NCBI RefSeq assembly: GCF_001267885.1
Contig: NZ_CP012382.1
Coordinates: 5,071,001 to 5,135,000, forward strand
Reading direction: 5' to 3'
DNA from: Streptomyces ambofaciens ATCC 23877
GTDB taxonomy: Bacteria; Actinomycetota; Actinomycetes; Streptomycetales; Streptomycetaceae
DNA: 64,000 nt
Below, one piece after another: positions 33,782 through 41,881 of the stretch. Under the pieces are notes generated by a model, which did not search any database, had not been told where the DNA came from, and saw only the letters and a list, made by a program, of their open reading frames with translations. The position numbers and the translations under genes are program-made. Each line of letters starts with the position of its first letter. Within the stretch, counting starts at the first letter, position 1.

Positions 33782-34371
33782 TGCGTAGCCGTACGCACGG
33801 CGATGCAGGGCAGGCTTTCCCCATCTACATCACGGTGGTGGGAGGCCTGCTCTTTCTCGCGCTCGCGTACTTCGCGGTCGGCCAGGCCGCAGCGACTCGT
33901 AGCGAAGCCCAGACGGCGGCCGACGCCGCGGCGCTCGCAGCAGCCCTTGAGACCCGCGACTACCTCGCAGGTGAGTGGCTGACGAACGTGCTGGAACCCG
34001 ATACCTGGCAGGACATCTTCACCGGTGATGTACCCCTACCTGACGCCTGCTGGCGTGCCCATGAGCTGGCCGCACGCAACGAGGCGAGCGTGGATTGCGC
34101 ACTGGATGGAATCCTGCGCTACACCGTCGTTGCCGAGACCAACGACACCGTCGGGGACACGATCGTCCCGGGCACAGAGGATCAGAGGGCGACGGCGTCC
34201 GCGACCGCCGTGATCGAAGCCCGCTGCGACTTCAAGCCGCCCGCCGAGGACGCCGACGAGGATGTGCTGCCCAGGCTCTCCTGTGAAGGTACGGACTGGG
34301 AGTTGGATCCGGACGACCTGGGGGTCCTACCCGAACCCGAGGATCTCTTCGATGTCCACCTGGCCGACTGA
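33781..34371 (+). CDS. TadG-like pilus-assembly protein (TadE/TadG-like)
   Basis: 196 aa. Starts inside the pilin stop. The membrane helix FPIYITVVGGLLFLALAYFAV is preceded by AGQ and followed by the Ala-rich EAQTAADAAALAAALE segment typical of TadG/TadE-like proteins. The position +5 Glu of the prepilin motif is missing (QAFPIY), so it is probably not processed. The rest is an acidic extracytoplasmic domain with four Cys. Third-position GC is slightly lower than in the neighbours. Confidence 0.75.
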   Translation: MRSRTHGDAGQAFPIYITVVGGLLFLALAYFAVGQAAATRSEAQTAADAAALAAALETRDYLAGEWLTNVLEPDTWQDIFTGDVPLPDACWRAHELAARNEASVDCALDGILRYTVVAETNDTVGDTIVPGTEDQRATASATAVIEARCDFKPPAEDADEDVLPRLSCEGTDWELDPDDLGVLPEPEDLFDVHLAD

Positions 34372-34404
34372 CAAGTGAACGATGAGAACGAAGGAAGCGG
34401 AGTC

Positions 34405-34983
34405 ATGAGCAATCGGTTCACATCAAGGGTCAGTAGAGGATTGGTCGCATGGCCCGTTGCGATCGGGCTGGCTTTCGGCGTGGCGGCTTGTGGTGGTGGA
34501 GGCGACGACGACAAGCCGGACGCTTCGGCGACTTCCTCCAAGAGCAGTGGGTCCAAGCCGGATACTCAGGAGGGGGACGCGGCGGAGACCCTGGCGGAGT
34601 TGAAGGGGCCCAGTGGTCTCTTCCTCAAGGTGGCCTCCGCCCAGCGCGACGCGGGCGGATTCGTCACGGTGAACGGCGATCTCAAGAACGACGGCAGCAA
34701 GGCGATCAACATTCCGGCCCAACTGAGCGGCAACGAAACCGAGATCATCCGCAACGGCAAATCTCTCGGTGGTGCCACATTGGTGGATCCCAAAGGCAAG
34801 AAGCGCTACTACGTGCTGCGTGACACGGAGGGCCGCCCGCTCACGACAACGCAGTTCCAACCCTTGAAGGCAGGTGAGTCGCTGCCGGTCTTCATGCAGT
34901 TCCCCGCACCCCCCGCCGACACCACCGAGGTGACGCTCCAACTGCCCATGTTCACGCCCGGCGCCATCGAGATCTCCGGGTGA
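34405..34983 (+). CDS. Secreted lipoprotein of the pilus locus
   Basis: 192 aa from ATG 34405 (GGAAG upstream). Lipobox VAAC near residue 29 after a hydrophobic signal, then a Gly/Asp/Ser-rich tether and an Ig-like beta domain (about 70-190: LKVASAQRDAGGFVTVNG, LKNDGSKAINIPAQL). Unknown family; it resembles small extracellular DUF4352-like domains. GTGA overlap with the OmpA-domain gene shows translational coupling. Confidence 0.75.
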   Translation: MSNRFTSRVSRGLVAWPVAIGLAFGVAACGGGGDDDKPDASATSSKSSGSKPDTQEGDAAETLAELKGPSGLFLKVASAQRDAGGFVTVNGDLKNDGSKAINIPAQLSGNETEIIRNGKSLGGATLVDPKGKKRYYVLRDTEGRPLTTTQFQPLKAGESLPVFMQFPAPPADTTEVTLQLPMFTPGAIEISG

Positions 34984-35612
34984 GCGCCACCATGTCCACC
35001 CCGCGCCTCGCTCTGGCGGTCACCACCTTGCTGCTCACCATGAGCCTCTCGGGCACCAGCACGACGGCCCACGCCGACGACCCCAACGACCCCCCCGGCA
35101 CCGAACCCTCCGCCTCCGCCCCCGTGGAGGTGGACCCCAACGACCCGGATCTGAAGATCCCGGACGGGGCCACGCTCGCTCAGGCCAAGGTTCTGGACAT
35201 CAAGTCGGTCGTGGAGGACCAGAGCGGTGACGAGCGCCGTGAGGACACCAACACCGACGTGACGTTCGCGCTGCAGGCGGAGGTGCTGTTCGGCAAGGAC
35301 AGCGCGAAGCTCGGCGCCGAGGCCAAGTCCCGTATCGCGGGGATCGCGGAGGAGGTCAGGAACCAGAACGCCACCAGGGTCCGCGTCTTCGGCTTCACCG
35401 ACAACCTCGGCTCCTCCGCCCACGGCGACGTGCTGTCCAAGAAGCGTGCGAACGCCGTGCACGACGTCCTGACCCAGTCCCTGAACGACGCCGACATCAC
35501 CTACGAGGTCCGCGGCTACGGCGAGCAGTACCCCATCGCCGACAACTCGACGGAGGCCGGCCGCAAGAAGAACCGCCGGGTCGAGGTCTCCTTCCCCCGC
35601 ACGGAGGCCTGA
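34980..35612 (+). CDS. Secreted OmpA-family (peptidoglycan-binding) protein
   Basis: 210 aa from GTG 34980 (ATG 34992 also possible). Signal peptide to THADDPN type cleavage, Pro/Asp-rich linker, then an OmpA-like domain (about 85-208): VLFGKDSAKLGAEAKSRI, FGFTDNLGSSAHGDVLSKKRA, and KNRRVEVSF with the conserved Arg. In a monoderm it should bind peptidoglycan and could anchor the pilus to the wall. Coupled to the upstream lipoprotein gene. Confidence 0.88.
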   Translation: MSATMSTPRLALAVTTLLLTMSLSGTSTTAHADDPNDPPGTEPSASAPVEVDPNDPDLKIPDGATLAQAKVLDIKSVVEDQSGDERREDTNTDVTFALQAEVLFGKDSAKLGAEAKSRIAGIAEEVRNQNATRVRVFGFTDNLGSSAHGDVLSKKRANAVHDVLTQSLNDADITYEVRGYGEQYPIADNSTEAGRKKNRRVEVSFPRTEA

Positions 35613-35647
35613 CGGACCGACACCGCCACGCGGCGCCCCGCCCCCGC

Positions 35648-36019
35648 CTACTCCGCCACGACCTCCACCCGCGCCCCCACCCGCACGCCCCACCCGGCCA
35701 TCGCCCCGGCCCCCGCCTCCAGTACGTGCCGGGAACGCAGGCGGGGCGCTCCCAGCCGGCCCGGCCGCATGGTGCGCACGGCGATGACGGTGAGCCGCCG
35801 GTCGAGGTAGGCGACGTCGATGGGCATCCGCATGCGGAAGGTGTGGACGTTGTTGGCGGGCGACAGCAGGAGCGCCCCCTCGACGGAGTCGCGCCCCAAC
35901 AAGCCCTTCGTGCGGGCGCGGTAGGACCCGGCGATCTCCAGCGGAACGCGGACGCGCGCGTCATCGCCCTCCCCGTGCACGACCAGGACACCCGTCCCGT
36001 CCCGCCAGCGCCGCCCCAT
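35648..36019 (-). CDS. DUF192 (UPF0127) family protein
   Basis: 123 aa, shorter than exported members. Conserved features: ARTKGLLGRDSVEGALLLSP, the NNVHTFRMRMPIDVAYLD core with the family FxM.M..D pattern, and GAGAMAGWGVRVGARVEV at the end. Function is unknown. DUF192 genes occur near Tad loci in other actinobacteria as I recall. Convergent with the OmpA gene, 35 bp apart. Confidence 0.85.
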   Translation of the reverse strand: MGRRWRDGTGVLVVHGEGDDARVRVPLEIAGSYRARTKGLLGRDSVEGALLLSPANNVHTFRMRMPIDVAYLDRRLTVIAVRTMRPGRLGAPRLRSRHVLEAGAGAMAGWGVRVGARVEVVAE

Positions 36020-36202
36020 GCCGAAGCCCCTCCCGCCCGTCCGGTGTGCGTTATGCAACCGTAATGGCCCGAGAAGGCACACGTACGGCGGATGCGGAGC
36101 CCTGTGGCGCCCCGGGTTCGCGTTCTCCACCCTGGTGCCCCTCCACCCTGGTGGATAGCGTTGCCCCGCTCGACACAAGCCCCGCCCCACCCAGGAGCCA
36201 CC

Positions 36203-36865
36203 GTGAATCGCCGCCGCCCCACCCTCCTCGCAGCGCTCACGCTGACCACAGCAGCGGCCCTGACACTGTCCGCGTGCGGCAGCGACGACGGCCCGTCCGG
36301 CGACAACGACAAGATCGCGGGCGCGGACACGGGCAGTTCCGCGCCGGCCGCGTCGCCGACCGCATCCGCCGCGTCGCAGCCCGACCGGCCGAAGATCGAG
36401 TTGCCCTCCGATCTCTCTCACACCTTCGAGTGGCCCAAGACGGGCGACCAACAGAAGGACGCCGTGATGGCGGACACCGAGGAGTCCATCAAGGCCGTCG
36501 ACCTGGCGATCGTCAAGCAGGATGCGCTGGACAAGGCCTACCTCTACTACTACGAGGGCGAGGCCGCCGCGGGCACCCAGTCGTTCATCCAGAACTACGT
36601 CGATCAAAAGGCGAGCATCACCGGGAAGTACCGCTTCTACGCCCCCGAGGTCGCCATCGACAAGGACGGCACCGCTTCCTTCACCTATTGCGAGGACCAG
36701 GGCAAGGCCTTCGTGAAATACCTCAAGACCGGCAAAGTCCGGAAGACCGAGGTGACCGCCAAGAGCTACGTGATTTACCACGCCTCGCTGAAGAAGAACG
36801 GCGATGGGGTGTGGGAGGTCCGGAACATCGCGTCACAGAGTGGGAGCGCCAAGTGCCAGCCCTGA
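36203..36865 (+). CDS. Lipoprotein, hypothetical
   Basis: 220 aa, GTG start with AGGAG. Lipobox LSAC (about residue 26) after a good signal, Ser/Ala-rich tether to about residue 70, then an alpha+beta domain (HTFEWPKTGDQQKDAVMADTEES ... ASFTYCEDQGKAFVKYLKTGKV) with two Cys. Similar mycelial lipoproteins are common in Streptomyces; role unknown. It overlaps the next gene by 13 bp. Confidence 0.75.
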   Translation: MNRRRPTLLAALTLTTAAALTLSACGSDDGPSGDNDKIAGADTGSSAPAASPTASAASQPDRPKIELPSDLSHTFEWPKTGDQQKDAVMADTEESIKAVDLAIVKQDALDKAYLYYYEGEAAAGTQSFIQNYVDQKASITGKYRFYAPEVAIDKDGTASFTYCEDQGKAFVKYLKTGKVRKTEVTAKSYVIYHASLKKNGDGVWEVRNIASQSGSAKCQP

Positions 36866-37887
36866 CCCGCACGATGAGGGTGCTACCGATTGTCGTTCTG
36901 GCGAGCGTGTGTCTGTTCCCGGACACGGCGCGCGCTGACGACATCCTGGACGGAAATACTCAGAACTCAGGCACTGAGCAACACGCCGACACCGGTGCGG
37001 ACGGCACCGTCTCCGTCACCGTGGGCGGCATCGTCTTCGACCGTTCGAGGAACGGCACCGGCGGTTCCACCGGGGCTCTGACGTCGCCCGTGTCGTGGAC
37101 TCCGCCGGCCTGCTGGTACGCCCCGAAGTACACGCCCGAGGAGCTGCAGAAGTACCTGGAGCCCATCTGGGAAGCGGGCTCCACGGGCCACGAGTGGGAT
37201 GCCGAGCAGCGGGAGCAGTACAACGCCGGCGACGAGAAGAAGGCCTTCAACAAGGACAAGTCCGGCAAGGGTTACTGGTGGGGCCCGTACGTCAACAAGA
37301 GCTACCCGCCGGGCTGGGACGACTGCGACGAGGACTACTTCTGGGTCGACACGGGGGACGCTCCGCCCGCGGACATCGAGAACGCCGTCACCCCCGAGAT
37401 CCTCGCCGAACTCGCGTACGCGGAGATCCGCGTCCCGGGTACCGAGGTGACGCTGGCACCCGCGCAGGCCACCAAGGTCAACCTTCCGACGTGGGCGTGG
37501 CTGGACGGTGCCGAGTTCAAGCCGGTCTCGGTCACCGCGTCCATCGAGGAGATCGGTCTCGAAGCGACGGCCACGGCGGAGCCCGTCTCCATGCGGATCG
37601 AGCCGGGCACGGCGGACGCCGAGACCTATCCTGCCTCGGGTGTCTGCGAGATCGAGGGCGGCCGTATCGGGGCGCCGTACGAGAAGGGCAGGGCGAACGA
37701 CACACCCCCGTGCGGAGTGCGGTACCTGCGTTCGTCGGGCGACGGGACGTTCCCGCTCCAGGCGACCGTCACCTGGAAGATCCACTGGACCGGCACCGGC
37801 GTGGACGGCGAGCAGCCGATGCCCGACGGGGAGTTCGGTGGGGAGCAGGACGTCGTCGTCCAGGAGATCCAGGCCGTCAACCGCTGA
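36853..37887 (+). CDS. Secreted hypothetical protein coupled to the lipoprotein
   Basis: 344 aa from GTG 36853 with GGGAG eight bases upstream; ATG 36874 is an alternative. Signal peptide to ARADDILDG. The mature protein is acidic and Trp/Tyr-rich (YWWGPYVNKSYPPGWDDCDEDYFW), with all-beta character in the C-terminal half (VTLAPAQATKVNLPTWAWLDGAEF ... TFPLQATVTWKIHWTG). No membrane anchor or catalytic motif recognised. The overlap with the lipoprotein gene suggests the two act together at the cell surface. Confidence 0.75.
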   Translation: MPALTRTMRVLPIVVLASVCLFPDTARADDILDGNTQNSGTEQHADTGADGTVSVTVGGIVFDRSRNGTGGSTGALTSPVSWTPPACWYAPKYTPEELQKYLEPIWEAGSTGHEWDAEQREQYNAGDEKKAFNKDKSGKGYWWGPYVNKSYPPGWDDCDEDYFWVDTGDAPPADIENAVTPEILAELAYAEIRVPGTEVTLAPAQATKVNLPTWAWLDGAEFKPVSVTASIEEIGLEATATAEPVSMRIEPGTADAETYPASGVCEIEGGRIGAPYEKGRANDTPPCGVRYLRSSGDGTFPLQATVTWKIHWTGTGVDGEQPMPDGEFGGEQDVVVQEIQAVNR

Positions 37888-37952
37888 CGTCGGCCGCCGG
37901 TGTCGGTCATATCCGGTTGTCCGGCGGCCCGCGCCGAGGGTAGGAAGAGTTC

Positions 37953-38825
37953 ATGACCGGACTCGGCGCGGTATTCCGTCCCCAGCTCGCCCCCGAACGG
38001 CTGCGTGCCGTCGCGCAGGCGGCCGACGACGCCGGGCTCGAGGAGCTGTGGCTCTGGGAGGACTGCTTCCGTGAGGGCGGGATCTCCTCGGCCGCCGCGG
38101 CGCTCGCCTGGACCGAGCGGGTGCGGATCGGGGTGGGACTGCTGCCCGTGCCGTTGCGGAACGTGGCCCTCACCGCGATGGAGGCCGCCACGCTGCACCG
38201 CATGTTCCCCGGCCGCCCGATCCTCGCCCTCGGGCACGGCGTGCAGGACTGGATGGGGCAGGTCGGAGCGCGGGCCGAGTCGCCCGTCACCCTGTTGCGG
38301 GAGCACCTGCACGCGCTGCGGGCGTTGCTGCACGGGCGGCGCGTGACGACCGAGGGCCGCTACGTCCGGCTCGACGACGTGGGCCTCGACTGGCCGCCGG
38401 ACCGGGAGGTCCGGGTCCTCGCCGGCGCCACCGGACCCCGTTCGCTGCGGCTGGCCGGTGAGGCCGCCGACGGGACCGTGCTCACCGCGTCCACCCCGCC
38501 CGACGGGGTACGGCAGGCCCGTCGGCTCATCGACGAAGGGCGCGCGGCGGCCGGGCGGACCGAACCGCACGAGGTGGTCGTGTACCTCCTCGCGGCGACC
38601 GGCCCCGGCGCCGGCGAGCGGCTGCGGGCCGACCTGGCCGCCGAGGGCGTCGGCTCGGTGCCGGACCTCGGGGTCGCGGGGGACGCGGCAGCCGTCGCCG
38701 AGGCCGTGCGGCGGCTGGCCGAGGCGGGAGCCGACACCGTGGTCCTCCAGCCGACCGGCGACGAGCCCGACCCGGAGGGCTTCGTACGGTTCGCCGCCGA
38801 ACAGGTCAGGCCCCTGGTCGCCTAG
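37953..38825 (+). CDS. LLM-class (luciferase-like) flavin/F420-dependent oxidoreductase
   Basis: 290 aa, ATG with AGGAAG upstream. TIM-barrel signatures: GLEELWLWEDCF near the N-terminus, RVRIGVGLLPVPLRN, FPGRPILALGHGVQDWMGQVG, and VRVLAGATGPRSLRLAGEAADGTVL. The family uses FMN or F420; in actinobacteria F420 is frequent, but the cofactor cannot be told from the sequence alone. Substrate unknown. Followed closely by a methyltransferase gene (29 bp). Confidence 0.88.
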   Translation: MTGLGAVFRPQLAPERLRAVAQAADDAGLEELWLWEDCFREGGISSAAAALAWTERVRIGVGLLPVPLRNVALTAMEAATLHRMFPGRPILALGHGVQDWMGQVGARAESPVTLLREHLHALRALLHGRRVTTEGRYVRLDDVGLDWPPDREVRVLAGATGPRSLRLAGEAADGTVLTASTPPDGVRQARRLIDEGRAAAGRTEPHEVVVYLLAATGPGAGERLRADLAAEGVGSVPDLGVAGDAAAVAEAVRRLAEAGADTVVLQPTGDEPDPEGFVRFAAEQVRPLVA

Positions 38826-38854
38826 ACCGCGCCGCGCTCCAGGTATCTCCTCCC

Positions 38855-39679
38855 ATGACGCTGAACGGATCCGCCTGCATGGCACACGCACCCGCCCCGC
38901 ACCCCCGCACCTTTGACGAGTTGGTGGCCGAAGGCGCCTCCGTCCCCACCGAGGGGTGGGACTTCTCCTGGTTCGAGGGCCGGGCCACCGAGGAACGGCC
39001 CTCCTGGGGGTACGCGCGGTCCATGGCCGCGCGGCTGGCGGGGGCCGGCGCGGTGCTGGAGGTGCAGACCGGGGGAGGGGAGGTCCTGGACCACGCGCTC
39101 GGGGCCGCCGCACCCCACCGCCCGCCGCTCGTCGTCGCCACGGAAGGGTGGCCGCCCAACGTCGCCAAGGCCACCGCGCTGCTCCGTCCGCGGGGCGTCC
39201 CCGTGGTCGCCTCGCCCGACGACGCGCCGCTCCCCTTCGCGGACGGCGCCTTCGACCTGGTCGTGAGCCGCCACCCCGTCCGGCCGCACTGGGCGGAGAT
39301 CGCCCGGGTGCTCGCGCCCGGCGGCACGTACTTCGCCCAGCACGTCGGCCCCGCCAGCGTCTTCGAGCTCGTCGAGTACTTCCTGGGGCCGCAGCCGGAG
39401 GAGACCCGCGGCCACCGCCACCCCGACCGTGAGCGCGCCGACGCCGAGCAGGCCGGTCTGGAGGTCGTCGACCTGCGCGCGGAACGGCTGCGGATGGAGT
39501 TCCACGACGTCGGCGCCGTCGTCCACTTCCTGCGCAAGGTCGTGTGGATGGTTCCCGGCTTCACCGTCGACGGGTACCGGGACCGGCTGCGCGACCTGCA
39601 TGAACGCATCGAGACCGAAGGCCCCTTCGTCGCCCACAGCACGCGTCAACTCTTCGACGCCCGCAAGCCGCACGCCTAG
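38855..39679 (+). CDS. Class I SAM-dependent methyltransferase
   Basis: 274 aa; a second Met at 38879 (MAHAPAPHP) is a possible start. Rossmann motif I reads AVLEVQTGGGEVLDHAL, an atypical form of the usual E/DxGxGxG. Motif II/III are VVATEGWPPNVAKA and FADGAFDLVVSRHPV; the post-motif reads WAEIARVLAPGGTYFAQH, as in type 11 methyltransferases. The substrate is not predictable. Probably co-transcribed with the LLM oxidoreductase gene. Confidence 0.85.
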   Translation: MTLNGSACMAHAPAPHPRTFDELVAEGASVPTEGWDFSWFEGRATEERPSWGYARSMAARLAGAGAVLEVQTGGGEVLDHALGAAAPHRPPLVVATEGWPPNVAKATALLRPRGVPVVASPDDAPLPFADGAFDLVVSRHPVRPHWAEIARVLAPGGTYFAQHVGPASVFELVEYFLGPQPEETRGHRHPDRERADAEQAGLEVVDLRAERLRMEFHDVGAVVHFLRKVVWMVPGFTVDGYRDRLRDLHERIETEGPFVAHSTRQLFDARKPHA

Positions 39680-39694
39680 GTCCCGTCGGGCAGG

Positions 39695-40885
39695 TCACGC
39701 GTGCGCGCCCACCCCCACCTCGCCCACCACCAGCTCCGCCCGCGCCTCCAGGACCTCCCCCACCCGCTCCACCCGCGCGGACAGCTCCCGCTCCTGCCGG
39801 GCCGTCAGCCGCCCCAGCGGTTCGACCGTGACGGTGGTGAGCCGCCCCCGGCGCCGCTGGTGCCATACGCCGGCCACGACGCCGTCCACCAGGAGCACCG
39901 GGAAGTTGCCCGCCTGGCCCCCCGCCAGCGCCCGCCGGTACGCGGCTCCGGGGAAGAGCAGCTCCCGCGGCTGCGCGGCGATGACGTAGGCGTCGAAGTA
40001 CGGCAGCAGCCGCACCCCGCGCAGCAGGTCGTCCCGCCCGGCCCCGTCGGGGAAGACCGTGTCACCCGCCACCACCCAGGCGGGCGCCCCCTCGAAGCGG
40101 ACCTCCTCGATCTCGCCCGCGGCGGCCAGGCCGTCGTACAGCGCCCTCGCCCAGCCGGTGGGGGCGGCCAGCCACCGGGCGAAGTGCTGCGGGGTGGCCG
40201 GGCCGTACGCGTGCAGGTAGCGGTGCACCAGGAGCCGCAACGCCTCCTCGGGCGGCAGCGGGGTGAAGTGCGGCGGGCGGGTGTACGTCACCTTGCGGCC
40301 GCGGTTCGGGCCGAAGGACAGCGCGCCGCACTGGCCCGCCCGGTGCAGCACCTGCCGCCAGCGCGGCCACATGGTCTGGAACGCCGGCATGACCAGGTCG
40401 CCGGCCCACGGGCCCGTACGGGCGACGACCTCCTCGCCCAGTTCGTCGACGGTCAGGAACGCGCCGTCCAGGGCCTCCGCGATCGCGGCCACGACCTGCT
40501 CGGCCCGCGCCTCGTCGAGCCGTACGCCGGGATCGGCGGAAGCGGCGCCGGAGGGGACCGCGGGCAGCGCCGCGCACCACATCGCCAGGTCGCGGGCCGG
40601 CAGGAGGTGCACCGTCCCGCGCGGACCGTGCGTCTTCACCAGCGAGGGCGGCGCGGCGGGTGCCCCGGCCGGCCACAGGGCGGCCCGAACGTCCGCCCGG
40701 GTCGCGCCGTCCGCCCGCAGTCCGAGCGACAACTCGGCCGCGGACAGCACCTGCGCGTGGGCGCCGAGCATCGCGCCGGCCACCTCGGCGACCGGCGTGC
40801 CCGTTCGGGCGGACTTGGCCAGGAACTGTCGTTCGAGCCGTCGGGCGCTCACCGCACCCCAAGTGGTCGCCACCGTCTTCGTCAT
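39695..40885 (-). CDS. Winged-helix DNA-binding protein, AlkZ-like (HTH_42) family
   Basis: 396 aa. Contains three winged-helix repeats typical of the AlkZ/AlkX (YcaQ) DNA glycosylase superfamily: LVKTHGPRGTVHLLPARDLAMW, HYLHAYGPATPQHFARWLA and the C-terminal LVDGVVAGVWHQRRRG-type strand region. The catalytic (Q/H)-x-(Q/D) position is filled by His43-Ala-Gln45 in GAHAQVLS, matching the QxQ of AlkZ by place. It could excise bulky or cross-linked bases; many relatives are untested. An inverted repeat lies 24 bp before the start. Confidence 0.82.
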   Translation of the reverse strand: MTKTVATTWGAVSARRLERQFLAKSARTGTPVAEVAGAMLGAHAQVLSAAELSLGLRADGATRADVRAALWPAGAPAAPPSLVKTHGPRGTVHLLPARDLAMWCAALPAVPSGAASADPGVRLDEARAEQVVAAIAEALDGAFLTVDELGEEVVARTGPWAGDLVMPAFQTMWPRWRQVLHRAGQCGALSFGPNRGRKVTYTRPPHFTPLPPEEALRLLVHRYLHAYGPATPQHFARWLAAPTGWARALYDGLAAAGEIEEVRFEGAPAWVVAGDTVFPDGAGRDDLLRGVRLLPYFDAYVIAAQPRELLFPGAAYRRALAGGQAGNFPVLLVDGVVAGVWHQRRRGRLTTVTVEPLGRLTARQERELSARVERVGEVLEARAELVVGEVGVGAHA

Positions 40886-40908
40886 GAGACGACGTTAGGG
40901 GAGCTGTA

Positions 40909-40923
40909 GGACAGAACCTGTCC
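40909..40923. promoter_or_regulatory. Inverted repeat before the AlkZ-like gene
   Basis: GGACAG / CTGTCC perfect 6-bp arms around AAC, 24 bp upstream of the start at 40885, flanked by TA on one side. A repressor site or stress-responsive element is likely; no adjacent regulator. Confidence 0.5.
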
Positions 40924-40977
40924 CACTCGAGACGGGAGGGGAGGGATCTTCGGGACGTAAACGGCACACCTTCGCAA

Positions 40978-41049
40978 ATATCCACGGGTTCGGCGACAGG
41001 TGCGGAATCACCCCCCGATCCTCACAGGGTTTCCACATCGTTATCCACC
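40978..41049. other. Cluster of three DnaA-box-like sequences
   Basis: ATATCCACG (40978-40986), GTTTCCACA (41029-41037) and TTATCCACC (41041-41049), all in the same orientation within 72 bp of locally AT-richer DNA. The last differs from the DnaA box TTATCCACA at one position. This could be a minor DnaA-binding locus rather than an origin, since dnaA and dnaN are not nearby. Confidence 0.35.
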
Positions 41050-41419
41050 GCGGGCCTCCGCGGGTCGAACCGAGCCCGTCCGATCACGTAAGTTCAACGC
41101 CAGGCAATTCGCGTGAGCAAAGCTGCGCGTGTGGCACCGCGCGGCGGAGGGGGTCGCGCGGTGCCCGGTCAAGCGGGCGTTCGGTGGTGGTGTCACCCGG
41201 TCGGACGAGTCGAGGACGGCCCGCCGCGCGGGACCCGCGGTCCTCCGGGCCTACCGGAGTGCCGCCCGGACCGCCCTTCAGGAACCCCTCGGCGCCTCTC
41301 TGATCCCGCCTGCCACCCCGTTCACCGGCGCATCCGCCGCGTTTTGGCCACCGCTCGGGGCGGAACGGACGCTTCCATGGCCACTCCGGCGTTGTCGGGC
41401 GATTCCGGAGAGTAGTTGT
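41050..41419. other. Gene-free stretch between the AlkZ-like gene and the 6C-type RNA
   Basis: Short frames exist on both strands (for example 41113-41415), but they lack Streptomyces third-position bias in any single frame, have no ribosome binding site and resemble no family. A promoter for the downstream RNA should lie near the end of this stretch, but I could not define its boxes. Confidence 0.4.
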
Positions 41420-41516
41420 GGCACGCCGATGCACGCGGCATCCCTCACAAAGGGTTATGGTGGAAACCCCCCCTCGGGCCGGTCCGTCTCCCCCCCACGG
41501 ACCGGCCCGTTTTTTT
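41420..41516 (+). ncRNA. 6C-type small RNA
   Basis: Compact structured segment with two runs of seven C (41467-41473 and 41490-41496) in unpaired positions. The second run sits in the loop of a 13-bp hairpin followed by seven T. Two C-rich loops of at least six C define the actinobacterial 6C RNA (mycobacterial B11). The upstream part includes CCCTCACAAAGGG and GGGTT/AACCC pairings around the first C run. C-rich loops in this family are thought to pair with G-rich ribosome binding sites. The 5' end is estimated. Confidence 0.72.
41475..41516 (+). terminator. Intrinsic terminator of the 6C-type RNA
   Basis: Stem 41475-41487 with 41497-41509 (13 perfect pairs), loop CTCCCCCCC, followed by T7 (41510-41516). 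A canonical U-tract terminator is unusual in this GC-rich genome and supports an independent short transcript. Confidence 0.92.
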
Positions 41517-41881
41517 CTGCCTCCCGCGCCCCGGCCCCTCGGGCCGCCCGGCCCGCTCCGGGCGGGACGCGCGTCATGAGGAGTTCACCGGTGCGTCGTC
41601 CTGTGTCGTGGCATGGCGGCGCTCGTTCCAGGGCATAAGCCAAGCAGGTCGACGCCCGAACCACGGGTGTCGGATCTCAGCGGACGGCACGGAGCCGTCC
41701 GCCCGGGAGGCCCTTTGCACCAGCCCCACCGTGCGGTCACGGCACGGAAGACGAGGCGGAGGGCCGGTCCGCGGCCCGCGCCGGTCAGGGGCGGTCGCAG
41801 ATCGGCCGGCTCGTTGCAGCGTTCCCGGCCCAGCGTCCACTCCGTCGCTCCCCGACCTCTTCCGAGGGGGTACGTCCTTCC
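41517..41881. other. Gap between the small RNA and the phoH-like gene
   Basis: 365 bp with no supported gene. It should contain the promoter and leader of the PIN-PhoH gene; no clear -35/-10 pair was recognised. Frames crossing it lack codon bias. Confidence 0.4.

Noticed and set aside
33781..34983. Recently acquired segment inferred from lower GC of the TadG-like and lipoprotein genes
   Set aside because: The GC drop is slight, the genes fit the Tad locus by content and coupling, and no integrase, tRNA end or direct repeats flank them.
40978..41049. Chromosomal or plasmid replication origin
   Set aside because: Only three imperfect DnaA boxes, no dnaA, dnaN or rep gene nearby and no AT-rich unwinding element.
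41113..41415. Possible 100-aa gene in the gap before the 6C-type RNA
   Set aside because: No ribosome binding site, no sustained third-position GC bias and overlapping equally open frames; composition is Pro/Arg/Gly-rich noise.
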